Source: Streptomyces sp. NBC_00704 (GTDB lineage Bacteria; Actinomycetota; Actinomycetes; Streptomycetales; Streptomycetaceae). From it: a stretch of 64,000 nucleotides of DNA. How positions within the stretch are numbered: the first letter of the stretch is position 1; each line of letters begins with the position of its first letter. Under the pieces are notes generated by a model that saw nothing but the letters and a program-made list of their open reading frames with translations, had not been told where the DNA came from and searched no databases. Positions 17,931-26,805 of the stretch are shown here, piece after piece. The DNA lies in the NCBI RefSeq assembly GCF_036226605.1, contig NZ_CP109000.1:2166501-2230500 (forward strand), in the 5' to 3' direction. The translations under genes were made by a program, and so were the position numbers.

Positions 17931-19115
17931 GTGACCACCGCCCAGACCACGGAGCTCGACGTACAGCCGACTCCGCTCGCCCTGTTGCTGCTCGGCCGCG
18001 AGGCCGACCCGAAGAGCGAGCGGGGCGTCGAGTGCCCCGGCGACCTGCCCTCGCCCTCCGACCCGGACCTGGTCGAGCGCGCCCGCGCCGCCAAGGCGAA
18101 GCTCGGTGACAAGGTCTTCGTGCTCGGCCACCACTACCAGCGCGACGAGGTCATCCAGTTCGCCGACGTCACGGGCGACTCCTTCAAGCTCGCCCGGGAC
18201 GCGGCCGCCCGCCCGGAGGCCGAGTACATCGTCTTCTGCGGTGTGCACTTCATGGCCGAGTCCGCCGACATCCTCACGTCGGACGACCAGAAGGTGGTCC
18301 TGCCCGACCTCGCCGCCGGCTGTTCGATGGCCGACATGGCCACCGCCGAGCAGGTCGCCGAGTGCTGGGACGTGCTGACCGAGGCCGGCATAGCCGAGCA
18401 GGTCGTGCCCGTGTCGTACATGAACTCGTCCGCGGACATCAAGGCGTTCACGGGCAGGCACGGCGGCACGATCTGCACCTCCTCCAACGCCCAGCGGGCC
18501 CTGGAGTGGGCCTACGAGCAGGGCGAGAAGGTGCTGTTCCTGCCCGACCAGCACCTCGGCCGCAACACCGCCGTCCGGGACATGGGCCTGTCCCTGGACG
18601 ACTGCGTCCTCTACAACCCGCACAAGCCGAACGGCGGGCTGACCGCGGAGCAGCTGCGCGACGCGAAGATGATCCTGTGGCGCGGCCACTGCTCGGTGCA
18701 CGGCCGCTTCAGCCTGGAGTCGGTCGAGGACGTCCGCGCCCGGATCCCCGGCGTGAACGTGCTCGTGCACCCCGAGTGCCGGCACGAGGTCGTGGCCGCC
18801 GCGGACTACGTCGGCTCGACGGAGTACATCATCAAGGCGCTGGAGGCGGCGCCGGCCGGCTCCAAGTGGGCCATCGGCACCGAGCTGAACCTGGTGCGCC
18901 GGCTGGCGAACCGTTTCGCGCCCGAGGGCAAGGAGATCGTCTTCCTCGACAAGACGGTCTGCTTCTGCTCGACGATGAACCGGATCGACCTGCCCCACCT
19001 GGTCTGGACCCTGGAGTCCCTCGCCGAGGGCAAGCTGGTCAACCGCATCGAGGTCGACGAGGAGACCGAGGCGTTCGCCAAGCTGGCGCTGGAGCGCATG
19101 CTCGCGCTGCCGTAG
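17931..19115 (+). CDS. nadA: Quinolinate synthase
   Basis: 394 residues from the GTG at 17931; another GTG nine bases upstream is possible. NadA condenses iminoaspartate with dihydroxyacetone phosphate in de novo NAD synthesis and needs a 4Fe-4S cluster. Conserved features are GHHYQRDEV, VFCGVHFMAE, the GCSMADMA loop, HPECRHEV and CFCSTMNRIDLPHL near the C-terminus. The N-terminal extension of about 40 residues is normal for actinobacteria. nadB and nadC are not adjacent in this window. The promoter region has an unusual set of inverted repeats. Confidence 0.97.
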   Translation: MTTAQTTELDVQPTPLALLLLGREADPKSERGVECPGDLPSPSDPDLVERARAAKAKLGDKVFVLGHHYQRDEVIQFADVTGDSFKLARDAAARPEAEYIVFCGVHFMAESADILTSDDQKVVLPDLAAGCSMADMATAEQVAECWDVLTEAGIAEQVVPVSYMNSSADIKAFTGRHGGTICTSSNAQRALEWAYEQGEKVLFLPDQHLGRNTAVRDMGLSLDDCVLYNPHKPNGGLTAEQLRDAKMILWRGHCSVHGRFSLESVEDVRARIPGVNVLVHPECRHEVVAAADYVGSTEYIIKALEAAPAGSKWAIGTELNLVRRLANRFAPEGKEIVFLDKTVCFCSTMNRIDLPHLVWTLESLAEGKLVNRIEVDEETEAFAKLALERMLALP

Positions 19116-19137
19116 CGGGCCCCCCCGTGGACCCGGT

Positions 19138-21369
19138 TCACTCCCCCGGAGACATCCGGTCGGGGTGGGCCGGGTCCACGCCGAAGACGGTGCCGTCGGG
19201 GGTGAGCACGATCAGGGAGCCCTCGTCGGGGAACACCCGTGCCGGGGAGAAGCCGAACGCGTCGACCTGCTCGGCCCTCGCCGAGGACTCCCACAGCAGC
19301 GCGCCCGTCCGGACGTCGGCGGCGGCGACCCGCCCCGAGGCGCTGGCCGCGAACACCACGCGACCCCGCCCGTCGGCGACGGGCGTGCCGGGCTGCTGAA
19401 GCGTCGTGGAGGTCCGCCACAGCCGCCCGCCCGTCCGCACGGAGTGGGCGACCATCCGGCCCGTCGAGTCGGCGACGCACAGCACCCCGCCCACCAGCGC
19501 GGCCCGGCCGCGGGGATTGCCCGGCAGCGGCTTCCTGCGCACGGCGCCGGTGCCGGGGTCGATCAGCAGGACCTCGCCGTACGCACTCCCCCCGAAGCCC
19601 GTACGGACCCGCGGGGAGACCACCCCGAAGACGAGTTCGCCGTCGACCGCGCCGAGCGCGGTGACGTCCCCGTCCGGCACCGCCAGCTTCCGGAAGACGC
19701 CGTCCGCCGGGTCGACGGCGTAGAACACGTTGCGCGTGGTCGCTCCCGCGTCGGCGCAGCCCGCGTACGGCGGCAGGCCCGCGAAGCTGTGGAAGCGGCA
19801 GCTGTACCCGTCGCCCGCGGGCAGGGTCGCCCGCCACCGGACGGCGCCCCCGGACAGTTCGCGCGCCGTCACACGGTCGCCGTCCGGGGCCAGCAGCAGA
19901 TCGCCGACGACGGCGCCCTCGACGCTGCCCGGGCGCATCCGGTGCGCCCAGAGCCGCGCACCGGTGGCGGCGTCCAGCGCCACCGCGGTGACGATCGTGT
20001 CGTCGCGCGTGCTGTTCAGCACCGACTCGCTGACCACGACGACGCCCTGGTGCACTCCCAGGACGAGGCTGTCGTAGTCCGCCGCCTTGCGCGACGCCGC
20101 GGAGCCCGCGCGCCAGGCGAGGCGGCCCGTCGCCCCGTCGATCCGGACCGGCAGGGTGCCGTTGCCGCCGCAGTACAGTGCGCCGCCGGCGCCCACGCAG
20201 GACGCGGAGACGCCGCCGCTCTGGACGCCGGAGCCCAGCGGCTTCGCCGTCCCGCTCGCGGCCGTCCCGAACAGCGAGGTCCGCCAGGGCCGCCAGCCCT
20301 TCGGCAGCGGGTCCCAGCGCGGGGCGTCGTCGGTGGTGCCGGCCGACGCCTGCGACTTCCCGCCCCCCGAGAACGGGTCGGACACGAGGTAGCCGGTGAG
20401 CGCCAGGACGAGGACGCCCGCCACGCCGGCCAGGACCGGGCGGCGGCGCAGGCGGACGCGGCGGCCGGGGCGGCGCGCGGCGACGGCCGGGCCGGGCTCC
20501 TCGCGCGGCGCGGGCGCGGGCGGCAGGCGCAGGGTCACCGTGTGCGCGTCGTCGTCCGCGGGCTCGGGCAGCGCCCGTGCGAAGTCCTCGGCCAGTTCCC
20601 CGAGGCCGGGCCGGGAGTCGGCGTCCTTGGCCAGGCAGCGGGTCAGGACCGCGCGCAGCGGCTCGGCCACCGCCCGCACGTTCGGTTCCTCCTGGAGCAC
20701 CCGCCACGCCGTCAGGTACGGGCTGTCCGCGTCGAAGGGGCCGCGCCCGGTCGTGGCGAACACCAGCAGCGCGGCGAGGGAGAACACGTCCGAGGCGGGT
20801 CCGACCGAGCGGGCGTCGGTGAACTGCTCCGGAGACATGAACGGCGGGGTGCCGATCATCTTTCCGGTCTCGGTGAGGGTCTGGTTCTCCGCGGCGCGGG
20901 AGATCCCGAAGTCGATGACGCGCGGCCCGTCGTGTGCCATGAGGACGTTCCCGGGCTTGAGGTCGCGGTGGACCACTCCGGCCCGGTGGATCTCGCGCAG
21001 GGCCTCCACCAGGCCGAGGGCGAGCCGGCGCAGTTCCCCGCCCCGCATCGGGCCGTGCTCGCGGATGCGGGCGGCGAGCGTGCGGCCGGGCACGTACTGG
21101 GTGGCCATCCAGGGCCGGACGGCCTCCGGGTCGGCGTCGACGACGGGGGCGGTGAAGGCGCCGCTGACCTTGCGGACGGCCTCGATCTCCTGGCGGAAGC
21201 GGGCGCGGAAGACGGGATCCTCGGCGTACTGGGCGTGCACGACCTTGACGGCGACCTCGCGCCCCGAGCGGGACCGGCCGCGGTAGACGACGCCCATGCC
21301 TCCGGCCCCGAGCCGGCCGACGATCCGGTATCCGCCGAGCGTCTTCGGGTCGTCCTTGTGCAGCGACAC
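19138..21369 (-). CDS. Ser/Thr protein kinase with extracellular PQQ-like beta-propeller
   Basis: 743 residues from a GTG. The kinase domain (about 12-265) is complete: GRLGAGGMGVVY, AVKVV lysine, HRDLKPGNV catalytic loop, DFGIS and SPEQF. A juxtamembrane Pro/Arg stretch precedes one membrane helix (about 308-328), and the outer part (about 370-735) consists of repeated PQQ-type blades with GxxxW-like repeats. This is the layout of PknD-like receptor kinases that sense an outside signal. It ends 22 bp from nadA on the opposite strand and lies 102 bp downstream of the response regulator, perhaps in the same stress block. Confidence 0.93.
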   Translation of the reverse strand: MSLHKDDPKTLGGYRIVGRLGAGGMGVVYRGRSRSGREVAVKVVHAQYAEDPVFRARFRQEIEAVRKVSGAFTAPVVDADPEAVRPWMATQYVPGRTLAARIREHGPMRGGELRRLALGLVEALREIHRAGVVHRDLKPGNVLMAHDGPRVIDFGISRAAENQTLTETGKMIGTPPFMSPEQFTDARSVGPASDVFSLAALLVFATTGRGPFDADSPYLTAWRVLQEEPNVRAVAEPLRAVLTRCLAKDADSRPGLGELAEDFARALPEPADDDAHTVTLRLPPAPAPREEPGPAVAARRPGRRVRLRRRPVLAGVAGVLVLALTGYLVSDPFSGGGKSQASAGTTDDAPRWDPLPKGWRPWRTSLFGTAASGTAKPLGSGVQSGGVSASCVGAGGALYCGGNGTLPVRIDGATGRLAWRAGSAASRKAADYDSLVLGVHQGVVVVSESVLNSTRDDTIVTAVALDAATGARLWAHRMRPGSVEGAVVGDLLLAPDGDRVTARELSGGAVRWRATLPAGDGYSCRFHSFAGLPPYAGCADAGATTRNVFYAVDPADGVFRKLAVPDGDVTALGAVDGELVFGVVSPRVRTGFGGSAYGEVLLIDPGTGAVRRKPLPGNPRGRAALVGGVLCVADSTGRMVAHSVRTGGRLWRTSTTLQQPGTPVADGRGRVVFAASASGRVAAADVRTGALLWESSARAEQVDAFGFSPARVFPDEGSLIVLTPDGTVFGVDPAHPDRMSPGE

Positions 21370-21471
21370 CGCTCCGATCCTCTCCCCCGCAGAGCAGTTC
21401 AGGCACCCAGCATAGGGAAGCCCGCCGCCGCCGGGCGAGGCGCCGCCGGGTGAGGCACCGCCGCCGGCGCC

Positions 21472-22146
21472 TCACTCCGCGCGCGGGCGCACCAGCCCCG
21501 ACTCGTAGGCGATGACCACGAGTTGCGCCCGGTCGCGGGCGCCCAGCTTGGCCATGGCCCGGTTGACGTGCGTCTTCACGGTGAGGGGGCTGACCTCCAG
21601 GCGCTCGGCGATCTCGTCGTTGGAGTGGCCGCCCGCGACCTGCACCAGGACCTCGCGCTCGCGCACGGTCAGCGCGTCCAGCCGGGCGGAGCGGACGGGG
21701 TCGTCGTCCGCCCCGCCCTGGGCGAGGAAGCGGGCGATGAGGCCCTTGGTGGCGGTGGGCGACAGCAGGGCCTCGCCGCCGGCGGCGATCCTGATCGCGC
21801 TGAGCAGTTCCTCCGGCTCGCTGCCCTTGCCGAGGAAGCCCGAGGCGCCGGCTCGCAGCGACTGCACGACGTAGTCGTCGACCTCGAAGGTCGTCAGGAT
21901 GACCACCCGCACCTGGGCGAGGGAGGGATCGGCGCTGATCAGGCGGGTCGCGGCGAGGCCGTCGGTGCCGGGCATGCGGATGTCCATCAGGACGACGTCG
22001 GCGCGCTCGCTCCTCGCCAGCGCGACCGCCTGAGCGCCGTCGGACGCCTCGCCGACCACCTCCATGTCGGGCTCGGAGTCGACGAGCACGCGGAACGCGC
22101 TGCGCAGCAGCGCCTGGTCGTCGGCGAGCAGGACGCGGATGGTCAT
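21472..22146 (-). CDS. NarL/LuxR-type response regulator
   Basis: 224 residues. Receiver domain with the acidic pair ADD (9-10), phospho-acceptor D55 in VVLMDIRMPG, and Lys near 105 in FLGKGSEP. The C-terminal LuxR helix-turn-helix reads LTVREREVLVQVAGGHSNDEIAERL and ends HVNRAMAKLGARDRAQ. It overlaps the histidine kinase gene by 4 bp, so they form one two-component system. Target genes unknown; the neighbouring psp genes are candidates by position only. Confidence 0.95.
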   Translation of the reverse strand: MTIRVLLADDQALLRSAFRVLVDSEPDMEVVGEASDGAQAVALARSERADVVLMDIRMPGTDGLAATRLISADPSLAQVRVVILTTFEVDDYVVQSLRAGASGFLGKGSEPEELLSAIRIAAGGEALLSPTATKGLIARFLAQGGADDDPVRSARLDALTVREREVLVQVAGGHSNDEIAERLEVSPLTVKTHVNRAMAKLGARDRAQLVVIAYESGLVRPRAE

Positions 22147-23381
22147 ACGAGATCCTCTGCGGTGCCGGGCGCCGCGGAGCGGGCGCGGGTCTTGACCGGC
22201 AGGATCGCGTGGACGCGGAAGCCGCCTCCGTAGCGCGGGCCGGTGGTGAGGGTGCCGCGCAGCGCGGTGACGCGTTCGCGCATGCCGAGCAGACCGTGGC
22301 CGCCGCCGCCCGGCGTGCTCTCCGCGTCGGCCGCCCGCCCGTCGTCCAGGACCGTGACCTCGATGTTCGGCCCCACGCGCACCACGCTGACCTCGGCCTT
22401 CGCCTCGGGCCCCGCGTGTTTTTGGACGTTGGTGAGGGCTTCCTGGACGACCCGGTAGGCGGCCAGTCCGACGGCCGCGGGGAGTTCGGCGCCCTCGTCG
22501 GTGCGGGCCACCTCGACCCGGAGGCCGGCGCTGCGGAAGGTGCCGACCAGCTCGTCGAGGCGGTCCAGGCCGGGGGCGGGCTCGGTGGGGGCCTCGGGGT
22601 CGCCGGACTGGCGCAGCAGGCCGACGGTGGCGCGCAGTTCGTTGAGCGCGGAGCGGCTGGCCTCGCGGACGTGCGCGAGGGCCTCCTTGGCCTGGTCGGG
22701 CCGCTTGTCCATGACGTGCGCGGCCACTCCGGCCTGCACGTTGACCAGGGCGATGTGGTGGGCGACGACGTCGTGCAGGTCGCGGGCGATGCGCAGGCGC
22801 TCCTCGGCGACCCTGCGGCGGGCCTCCTCCTCGCGGGTGCGTTCCGCGCGCTCGGCGCGGTCCCGGATGGCCTGGACGACGGCGCGGCGGCTGCGGACCG
22901 CGTCGCCGGCGGTGGCGCCGATGCCGGTCCAGGCGAGGATGCCGAGGTTTTCCTGGGCGTACCAGGGCAGCGGTCCGGCGATCATGGCGGCGCCGGTGAG
23001 CACCGTCATGGTGACCAGGCCGGCGCGCACGGTGGTGGGCCGGTCGGTGGCCGCCGCGACGGTGAACAGGGCGACGACGGCGGACATGGCGACGGGGGCA
23101 CGGGGGTCGCCGGTGACGGACTCGGTCACGGAGGCGGCGCCGGTGAGCACCAGCACCGTCATCGGGGCGCTGCGGCGGAAGACGAGGGCGACGGCGCTGA
23201 GGGTGATCAGCAGCAGGCTGAGCGGGTCGGGGCTGCGGACGCTCCAGCTGACGCCCTGCTCCCCGTGCGGATCGACGAAGGAACCCGCGAGCATGCACAC
23301 CAGCACGCCCGCCGCGAGGAAGGCGTCCAGTGCCAGCGGGTGGGCCTTCAGCTGGTGCTGGGCCCGGGCGAGGGGGGTCAC
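22143..23381 (-). CDS. NarL-type sensor histidine kinase (HisKA_3)
   Basis: 412 residues from a GTG. Four to five membrane helices (about 17-160) form an intramembrane-type sensor with almost no outside loop. The dimerisation/phospho-acceptor motif RDLHDVVAHHIALVNVQAG places the phosphorylated His at 203. The ATPase domain has the GGHGLLGMRERV G-box. This resembles the cell-envelope-sensing DesK-like group. Coupled to the response regulator by a 4-bp overlap; 104 bp downstream of pspAA. Confidence 0.95.
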   Translation of the reverse strand: MTPLARAQHQLKAHPLALDAFLAAGVLVCMLAGSFVDPHGEQGVSWSVRSPDPLSLLLITLSAVALVFRRSAPMTVLVLTGAASVTESVTGDPRAPVAMSAVVALFTVAAATDRPTTVRAGLVTMTVLTGAAMIAGPLPWYAQENLGILAWTGIGATAGDAVRSRRAVVQAIRDRAERAERTREEEARRRVAEERLRIARDLHDVVAHHIALVNVQAGVAAHVMDKRPDQAKEALAHVREASRSALNELRATVGLLRQSGDPEAPTEPAPGLDRLDELVGTFRSAGLRVEVARTDEGAELPAAVGLAAYRVVQEALTNVQKHAGPEAKAEVSVVRVGPNIEVTVLDDGRAADAESTPGGGGHGLLGMRERVTALRGTLTTGPRYGGGFRVHAILPVKTRARSAAPGTAEDLV

Positions 23382-23485
23382 CGAGGTGTCACTGTTCAGT
23401 TGCCGTCGCTTTCCTTGCCGTGGCCGGGGACGGCGGCGCCCCCGAGCCCACGCGGCTCCTCAGCGGAAGGCCCCGGACCGTCCGC

Positions 23486-23764
23486 TCACCCGGGGATCAG
23501 GCCGTCGTCGCTCAGCATCTCCCGGACTTCCTCCAGGCTCGCGTCGGGGGACGGGAGGATGAGTTCGGACGGTTCCAGGGCGTCGTCCGCCAGGGGCTCG
23601 CCGAGCCGGCGCACGGCGTCCAGGAGGGCGCCGAGGGTGCGGTGGAAGCCCGCCTCGTCGCCGCTCTCCATCTCCGCGAGCAGCTCGTCGTCCAGCTTGC
23701 TCAGTTCGACGAAGTGGGAGTCGGTCAGCTTCCACTGGCCCTCTCCCATGATCCGTACGATCAC
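23486..23764 (-). CDS. pspAA: PspA-associated protein PspAA
   Basis: 92 residues, starting MIVRIMGEGQWKL with an acidic helical remainder. This small family is found almost only beside PspA in actinobacteria and archaea and is thought to help PspA at the membrane. It lies 34 bp downstream of pspA. No catalytic motif. Confidence 0.85.
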   Translation of the reverse strand: MIVRIMGEGQWKLTDSHFVELSKLDDELLAEMESGDEAGFHRTLGALLDAVRRLGEPLADDALEPSELILPSPDASLEEVREMLSDDGLIPG

Positions 23765-23798
23765 GTCGTCCTCCTCGGCTCCGGGCCCCGGCGCCGGG

Positions 23799-24596
23799 CT
23801 ACTGCTTGTCGAAGCGCGGGGTGTCCTGCGGCTGCTGCCGGGACTGCGACGGGCTCGTGCCGCCCTCGATGGCCTGCTGTCCGGAGGACGGGCCTCCGGC
23901 GAGCTCGGCCTTCATGCGCTGCAGTTCCAGCTCCACATCCGTACCACCCGACAGCCGGTCCAGCTCGGCCTGGAGGTCGTCCTTGGCGATGCCGGTCGGG
24001 TCGTCGAGGGCGCCGGACGCCATCAGCTCGTCGAGCGCGCCGGCCCTTGCCTGGAGCTGGGCGGTCTTGTCCTCGGCGCGCTGGATGGCCAGGCCGACGT
24101 CGCCCATCTCCTCGGAGATGCCGGAGAAGGCCTCGCCGATGCGGGTCTGGGCCTGGGCGGCGGTGTAGGTGGCCTTGATGGTCTCCTTCTTCGTGCGGAA
24201 GGCGTCCACCTTGGCCTGGAGGCGCTGGGCCGCGAGGGTGAGCTTCTCCTCCTCGCCCTGGAGCGTGGAGTGCTGCGTCTCCAGGTCGGTGACCTGCTGC
24301 TGGAGCGCGGCCCGGCGGGAGAGCGCCTCGCGGGCGAGGTCCTCGCGGCCGAGGGCGAGCGCCTTGCGGCCCTGGTCCTCCAGTTTGGCGGACTGCGACT
24401 GCAACTGGTTCAACTGGAGCTCCAGGCGCTTGCGCGAGGTCGCGACGTCGGCGACGCCGCGACGGACCTTCTGGAGGAGCTCCAGCTGCTTCTGGTACGA
24501 GTAGTCGAGGGTTTCGCGCGGGTCCTCGGCCCGGTCAAGGGCCTTGTTCGCCTTCGCGCGGAAGATCATCCCCATACGCTTCATGACACCGCTCAT
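23799..24596 (-). CDS. pspA: Phage-shock protein A / IM30 family (ESCRT-III-like)
   Basis: 265 residues, almost all coiled coil with a membrane-binding N-terminal amphipathic helix (GVMKRMGMIFRAKANKALD) and the family segment EDPRETLDYSYQKQLELLQK. PspA binds stressed membranes and limits proton leak. A Gln/Pro-rich tail follows. First gene of a minus-strand block continuing into pspAA and the two-component system. The ATG at 24596 fits the family start. Confidence 0.95.
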   Translation of the reverse strand: MSGVMKRMGMIFRAKANKALDRAEDPRETLDYSYQKQLELLQKVRRGVADVATSRKRLELQLNQLQSQSAKLEDQGRKALALGREDLAREALSRRAALQQQVTDLETQHSTLQGEEEKLTLAAQRLQAKVDAFRTKKETIKATYTAAQAQTRIGEAFSGISEEMGDVGLAIQRAEDKTAQLQARAGALDELMASGALDDPTGIAKDDLQAELDRLSGGTDVELELQRMKAELAGGPSSGQQAIEGGTSPSQSRQQPQDTPRFDKQ

Positions 24597-24896
24597 GGGC
24601 TTCGCGCGCCCCCTTCTGACGGACTCCGGCTCTCAGGTCTGCGACAGAACCCACAGTACGGGCCCTGCGTCCATTGACGCACTGTTCGGGGACGGATGTG
24701 CTCCTCCCCAAGGACGACTGGCCGGACCCGTGATCCGGCGTGAGGAGTAGGTGACCCTCAGGGTGAGCGGTAGATCACCCTGTGCCCCCTCTTCCTCCCC
24801 GGCGCCCGGTCTGTCCCTTCTACAGACGACTGGTGTTGCCGGATCGTTCCCCTGCGGGCTGGGGTCCATGCCCGCGAGCCCTTACCCTTGGGTTTT
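24597..24896. promoter_or_regulatory. Divergent promoter region pspA / DUF3043 gene, with inverted repeat at 24760-24781
   Basis: No gene is seen in these 300 bp. AGGGTGA and TCACCCT, 8 nt apart, make a perfect 7-bp inverted repeat at 24760-24781, and GTGACCCT just upstream is a further half-site. Together they suggest a repressor or activator site serving pspA, the plus-strand gene, or both. Regulator unknown. Confidence 0.4.
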
Positions 24897-25490
24897 GTGT
24901 TCCGTAGCCGTGCCAAGGAAGAGAAGGCCCCCGCCGACGCGGTGGTGACCGACTCCAAGCAGACCCGCGACCCCCAGGCGAAGAAGGGTCGGCCCACGCC
25001 CAAGCGCAGTGAGGCCCAGTCCCAGCGCCGCAGCGTCGCCAACACCTCGATGTCGCGCAAGGACGCGGCCAAGCGCCAGCGCGACGAGCGCCGCGCCCAG
25101 ATGGACCGCCAGCGCCAGGCGCTGGCCGGCGGGGACGAGCGGTATCTGCCGGCCCGTGACAAGGGTCCGGTCCGCAAGTTCGCGCGCGACTTCATCGACT
25201 CCCGGTTCAACGTGGCGGAGTTCTTCCTGCCGATGGCCGTGGTGATCCTCGTGCTGAGCGTGGTGCGGGTGGGCTCGATGCAGACAGTCGCGCTGCTGCT
25301 GTGGCTGGTCGTGATCGTGCTGATCGTGCTGGACTCGGCCGTCACCGCCTTCCGGCTGCGCAAGCGGCTGACCGAGCGCTTCGAGGGGCAGAGCCGCCGC
25401 GGCGCGGTGGCGTACGCGCTCATGCGCTCGCTCCAGATGCGCCGGCTCCGGCTGCCGAAGCCGCAGGTCAAGCGTGGAGCGCGGCTCTGA
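24897..25490 (+). CDS. DUF3043 membrane protein
   Basis: 197 residues if the GTG at 24897 (VFRSRAKEEK) is used; a TTG nine bases upstream is also in frame. The first half is highly basic and coiled (AKRQRDERRAQMDRQRQALA), the second half has two membrane helices (about 105-125 and 128-148) and a basic tail. The family is actinobacterial and uncharacterised. Its stop overlaps the start of the methyltransferase gene. Confidence 0.88.
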   Translation: MFRSRAKEEKAPADAVVTDSKQTRDPQAKKGRPTPKRSEAQSQRRSVANTSMSRKDAAKRQRDERRAQMDRQRQALAGGDERYLPARDKGPVRKFARDFIDSRFNVAEFFLPMAVVILVLSVVRVGSMQTVALLLWLVVIVLIVLDSAVTAFRLRKRLTERFEGQSRRGAVAYALMRSLQMRRLRLPKPQVKRGARL

Positions 25491-26275
25491 GCACTGCGGC
25501 TTTCTCCGGGGGGGCGGCCAAGGCCTGGCTGAGCAGGCTGGGTGGGCTGCGTGACGTCGTACGTCAGGAGCTGGTGGCCCGGCAGCTCGACGAGCAGATA
25601 GCCGGGCGGTACCCGGTCGGCCGGCGGCTGCGGGTGCTCGACGTGGGCATGGGCCAGGGCACGCAGGCGCTGCGGCTGGCCCGGCTCGGCCACGAGGTGA
25701 CCGGCCTCGAACAGGACGCGACGATGATCGCCGCGGCCCGGGAGGCGCTGTCCGGGGAGCCCGAGGGCATCCGGGAGCGGATGCGGATCATCGAGGGCGA
25801 CGGCCGGGACACCGGCGTCCACTTCCTGCCGGGCAGCTTCGACGTGGTGCTGTGCCACGGCGTCCTCATGTACGTCGAGGAGCCGGACGCGCTGCTCGCG
25901 GGGCTCGCCCGGATGCTGGCCCCCGGCGGGCTGCTGTCGCTGCTGGTGCGCAACGCGGACGCGCTGGCGATGCGGCCGGGCCTGTCCGGGAACTGGGCGG
26001 GCGCGCTGGACGCGTTCGACACCGTCTCCTACCGCAACCGGCTCGGGCTGGACGTGCGGGCGGACCGGCTGGCGACGCTGACGGGCACGCTCGCCGGGAT
26101 CGGGGCGCCGTTGCAGGCCTGGTACGGCGTCCGGATCTTCACGGACACGGCCGCGGACGCGGCGGAGATCCCCGACGACGTCGAGGTCCTGCTGGCCGCC
26201 GAGGAACGCGCCGGGCGCACGGACCCCTACCGGCAGGTGGCGGCGCTGCTGCACCTGTGCGGCGTGCGCGGCTGA
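25487..26275 (+). CDS. Class I SAM-dependent methyltransferase, probable CTG start
   Basis: 262 residues. Motif I is VLDVGMGQGTQALRLA, followed by LEQDATMIAAA (acidic end of strand 2), EGDGRD and VVLCHGVLMYVEEP. The pattern is that of the SmtA/CmoM-like group. The frame has no ATG or GTG between the end of the previous gene and residue 29; the CTG at 25487 shares bases with the previous TGA and has GGAG upstream, so a coupled CTG start is the best choice. If wrong, the start would be the GTG at 25571-25573. Substrate unknown. Confidence 0.85.
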   Translation: MSTAAFSGGAAKAWLSRLGGLRDVVRQELVARQLDEQIAGRYPVGRRLRVLDVGMGQGTQALRLARLGHEVTGLEQDATMIAAAREALSGEPEGIRERMRIIEGDGRDTGVHFLPGSFDVVLCHGVLMYVEEPDALLAGLARMLAPGGLLSLLVRNADALAMRPGLSGNWAGALDAFDTVSYRNRLGLDVRADRLATLTGTLAGIGAPLQAWYGVRIFTDTAADAAEIPDDVEVLLAAEERAGRTDPYRQVAALLHLCGVRG

Positions 26276-26478
26276 ACGTCCCGGAGGCCGGCGGGTGCGT
26301 CACACCCGCCTCGCCCGCCTGACGCATCGCCCGTCCGGGTGCGTTGCGCGCTCGTTCGGGTGAACGGGGACGAAGAAGTGAACAGGGCCGGGGCGAACGG
26401 CGGCGGGGCGAGCGGCGGGCCGCCCCGTGCACGGCCGGGGCCGGACCGGACCCGTGGGCCCGGTCCGGATGCGACGCC

Positions 26479-26691
26479 CTACGCCTCGTCGGCCTGAAGG
26501 CTCATCGGACCGTAGATCTCGGTGGAGTCCTCGAAGAGCCGGACCTGGTCGGCGCCGCCTTCGAGCAGGTCCTTCCAGACCTCCCCGATCCAGGACTCGG
26601 CGTCCCCCTGCGTGGTGAACTCCTCGGGCTGCACCGCGGGTTGGACCTCCGTCCCGTCGGACTTCTCGAACCGCCACGTCCATGCCGCCAT
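26479..26691 (-). CDS. Small conserved acidic protein
   Basis: 70 residues beginning MAAWTWRFEKSDGTEV and ending MSLQADEA; acidic, two Trp pairs, no membrane segment. A GGGAGG site stands just before the ATG, which decides the start over a much longer in-frame extension that is only antisense to cobU. Similar short proteins are common in Streptomyces; no function known to me. Confidence 0.75.
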   Translation of the reverse strand: MAAWTWRFEKSDGTEVQPAVQPEEFTTQGDAESWIGEVWKDLLEGGADQVRLFEDSTEIYGPMSLQADEA

Positions 26692-26720
26692 GTACGCCTC
26701 CCAGCTGTGACCACGTGCAG

Positions 26721-26752
26721 AGCAGAAGCCGGATCGAGGTCCGGCTTCTGCT
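26721..26752. promoter_or_regulatory. Hairpin between two divergent gene starts
   Basis: AGCAGAAGCCGGA and TCCGGCTTCTGCT form a 13-bp perfect stem with a 6-nt loop. It looks like a terminator but lies upstream of both genes, about 30 bp before the minus-strand start and 54 bp before cobU. It may be an attenuator in one leader or an operator. Confidence 0.6.
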
Positions 26753-26805
26753 CCGCAGCCTAGCCGGATGCGCAAGACCGGGGAGGACGCGCGAAAATCA
26801 GCTCC

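Noticed and set aside
22209..24677. 822-codon plus-strand frame over the two-component and psp genes
   Set aside because: It is antisense to five well-supported genes and reads as Gly/Ala/Arg-rich sequence.
26692..26805. Cobalamin riboswitch before cobU
   Set aside because: The gap is too short and lacks the conserved B12-box sequence.
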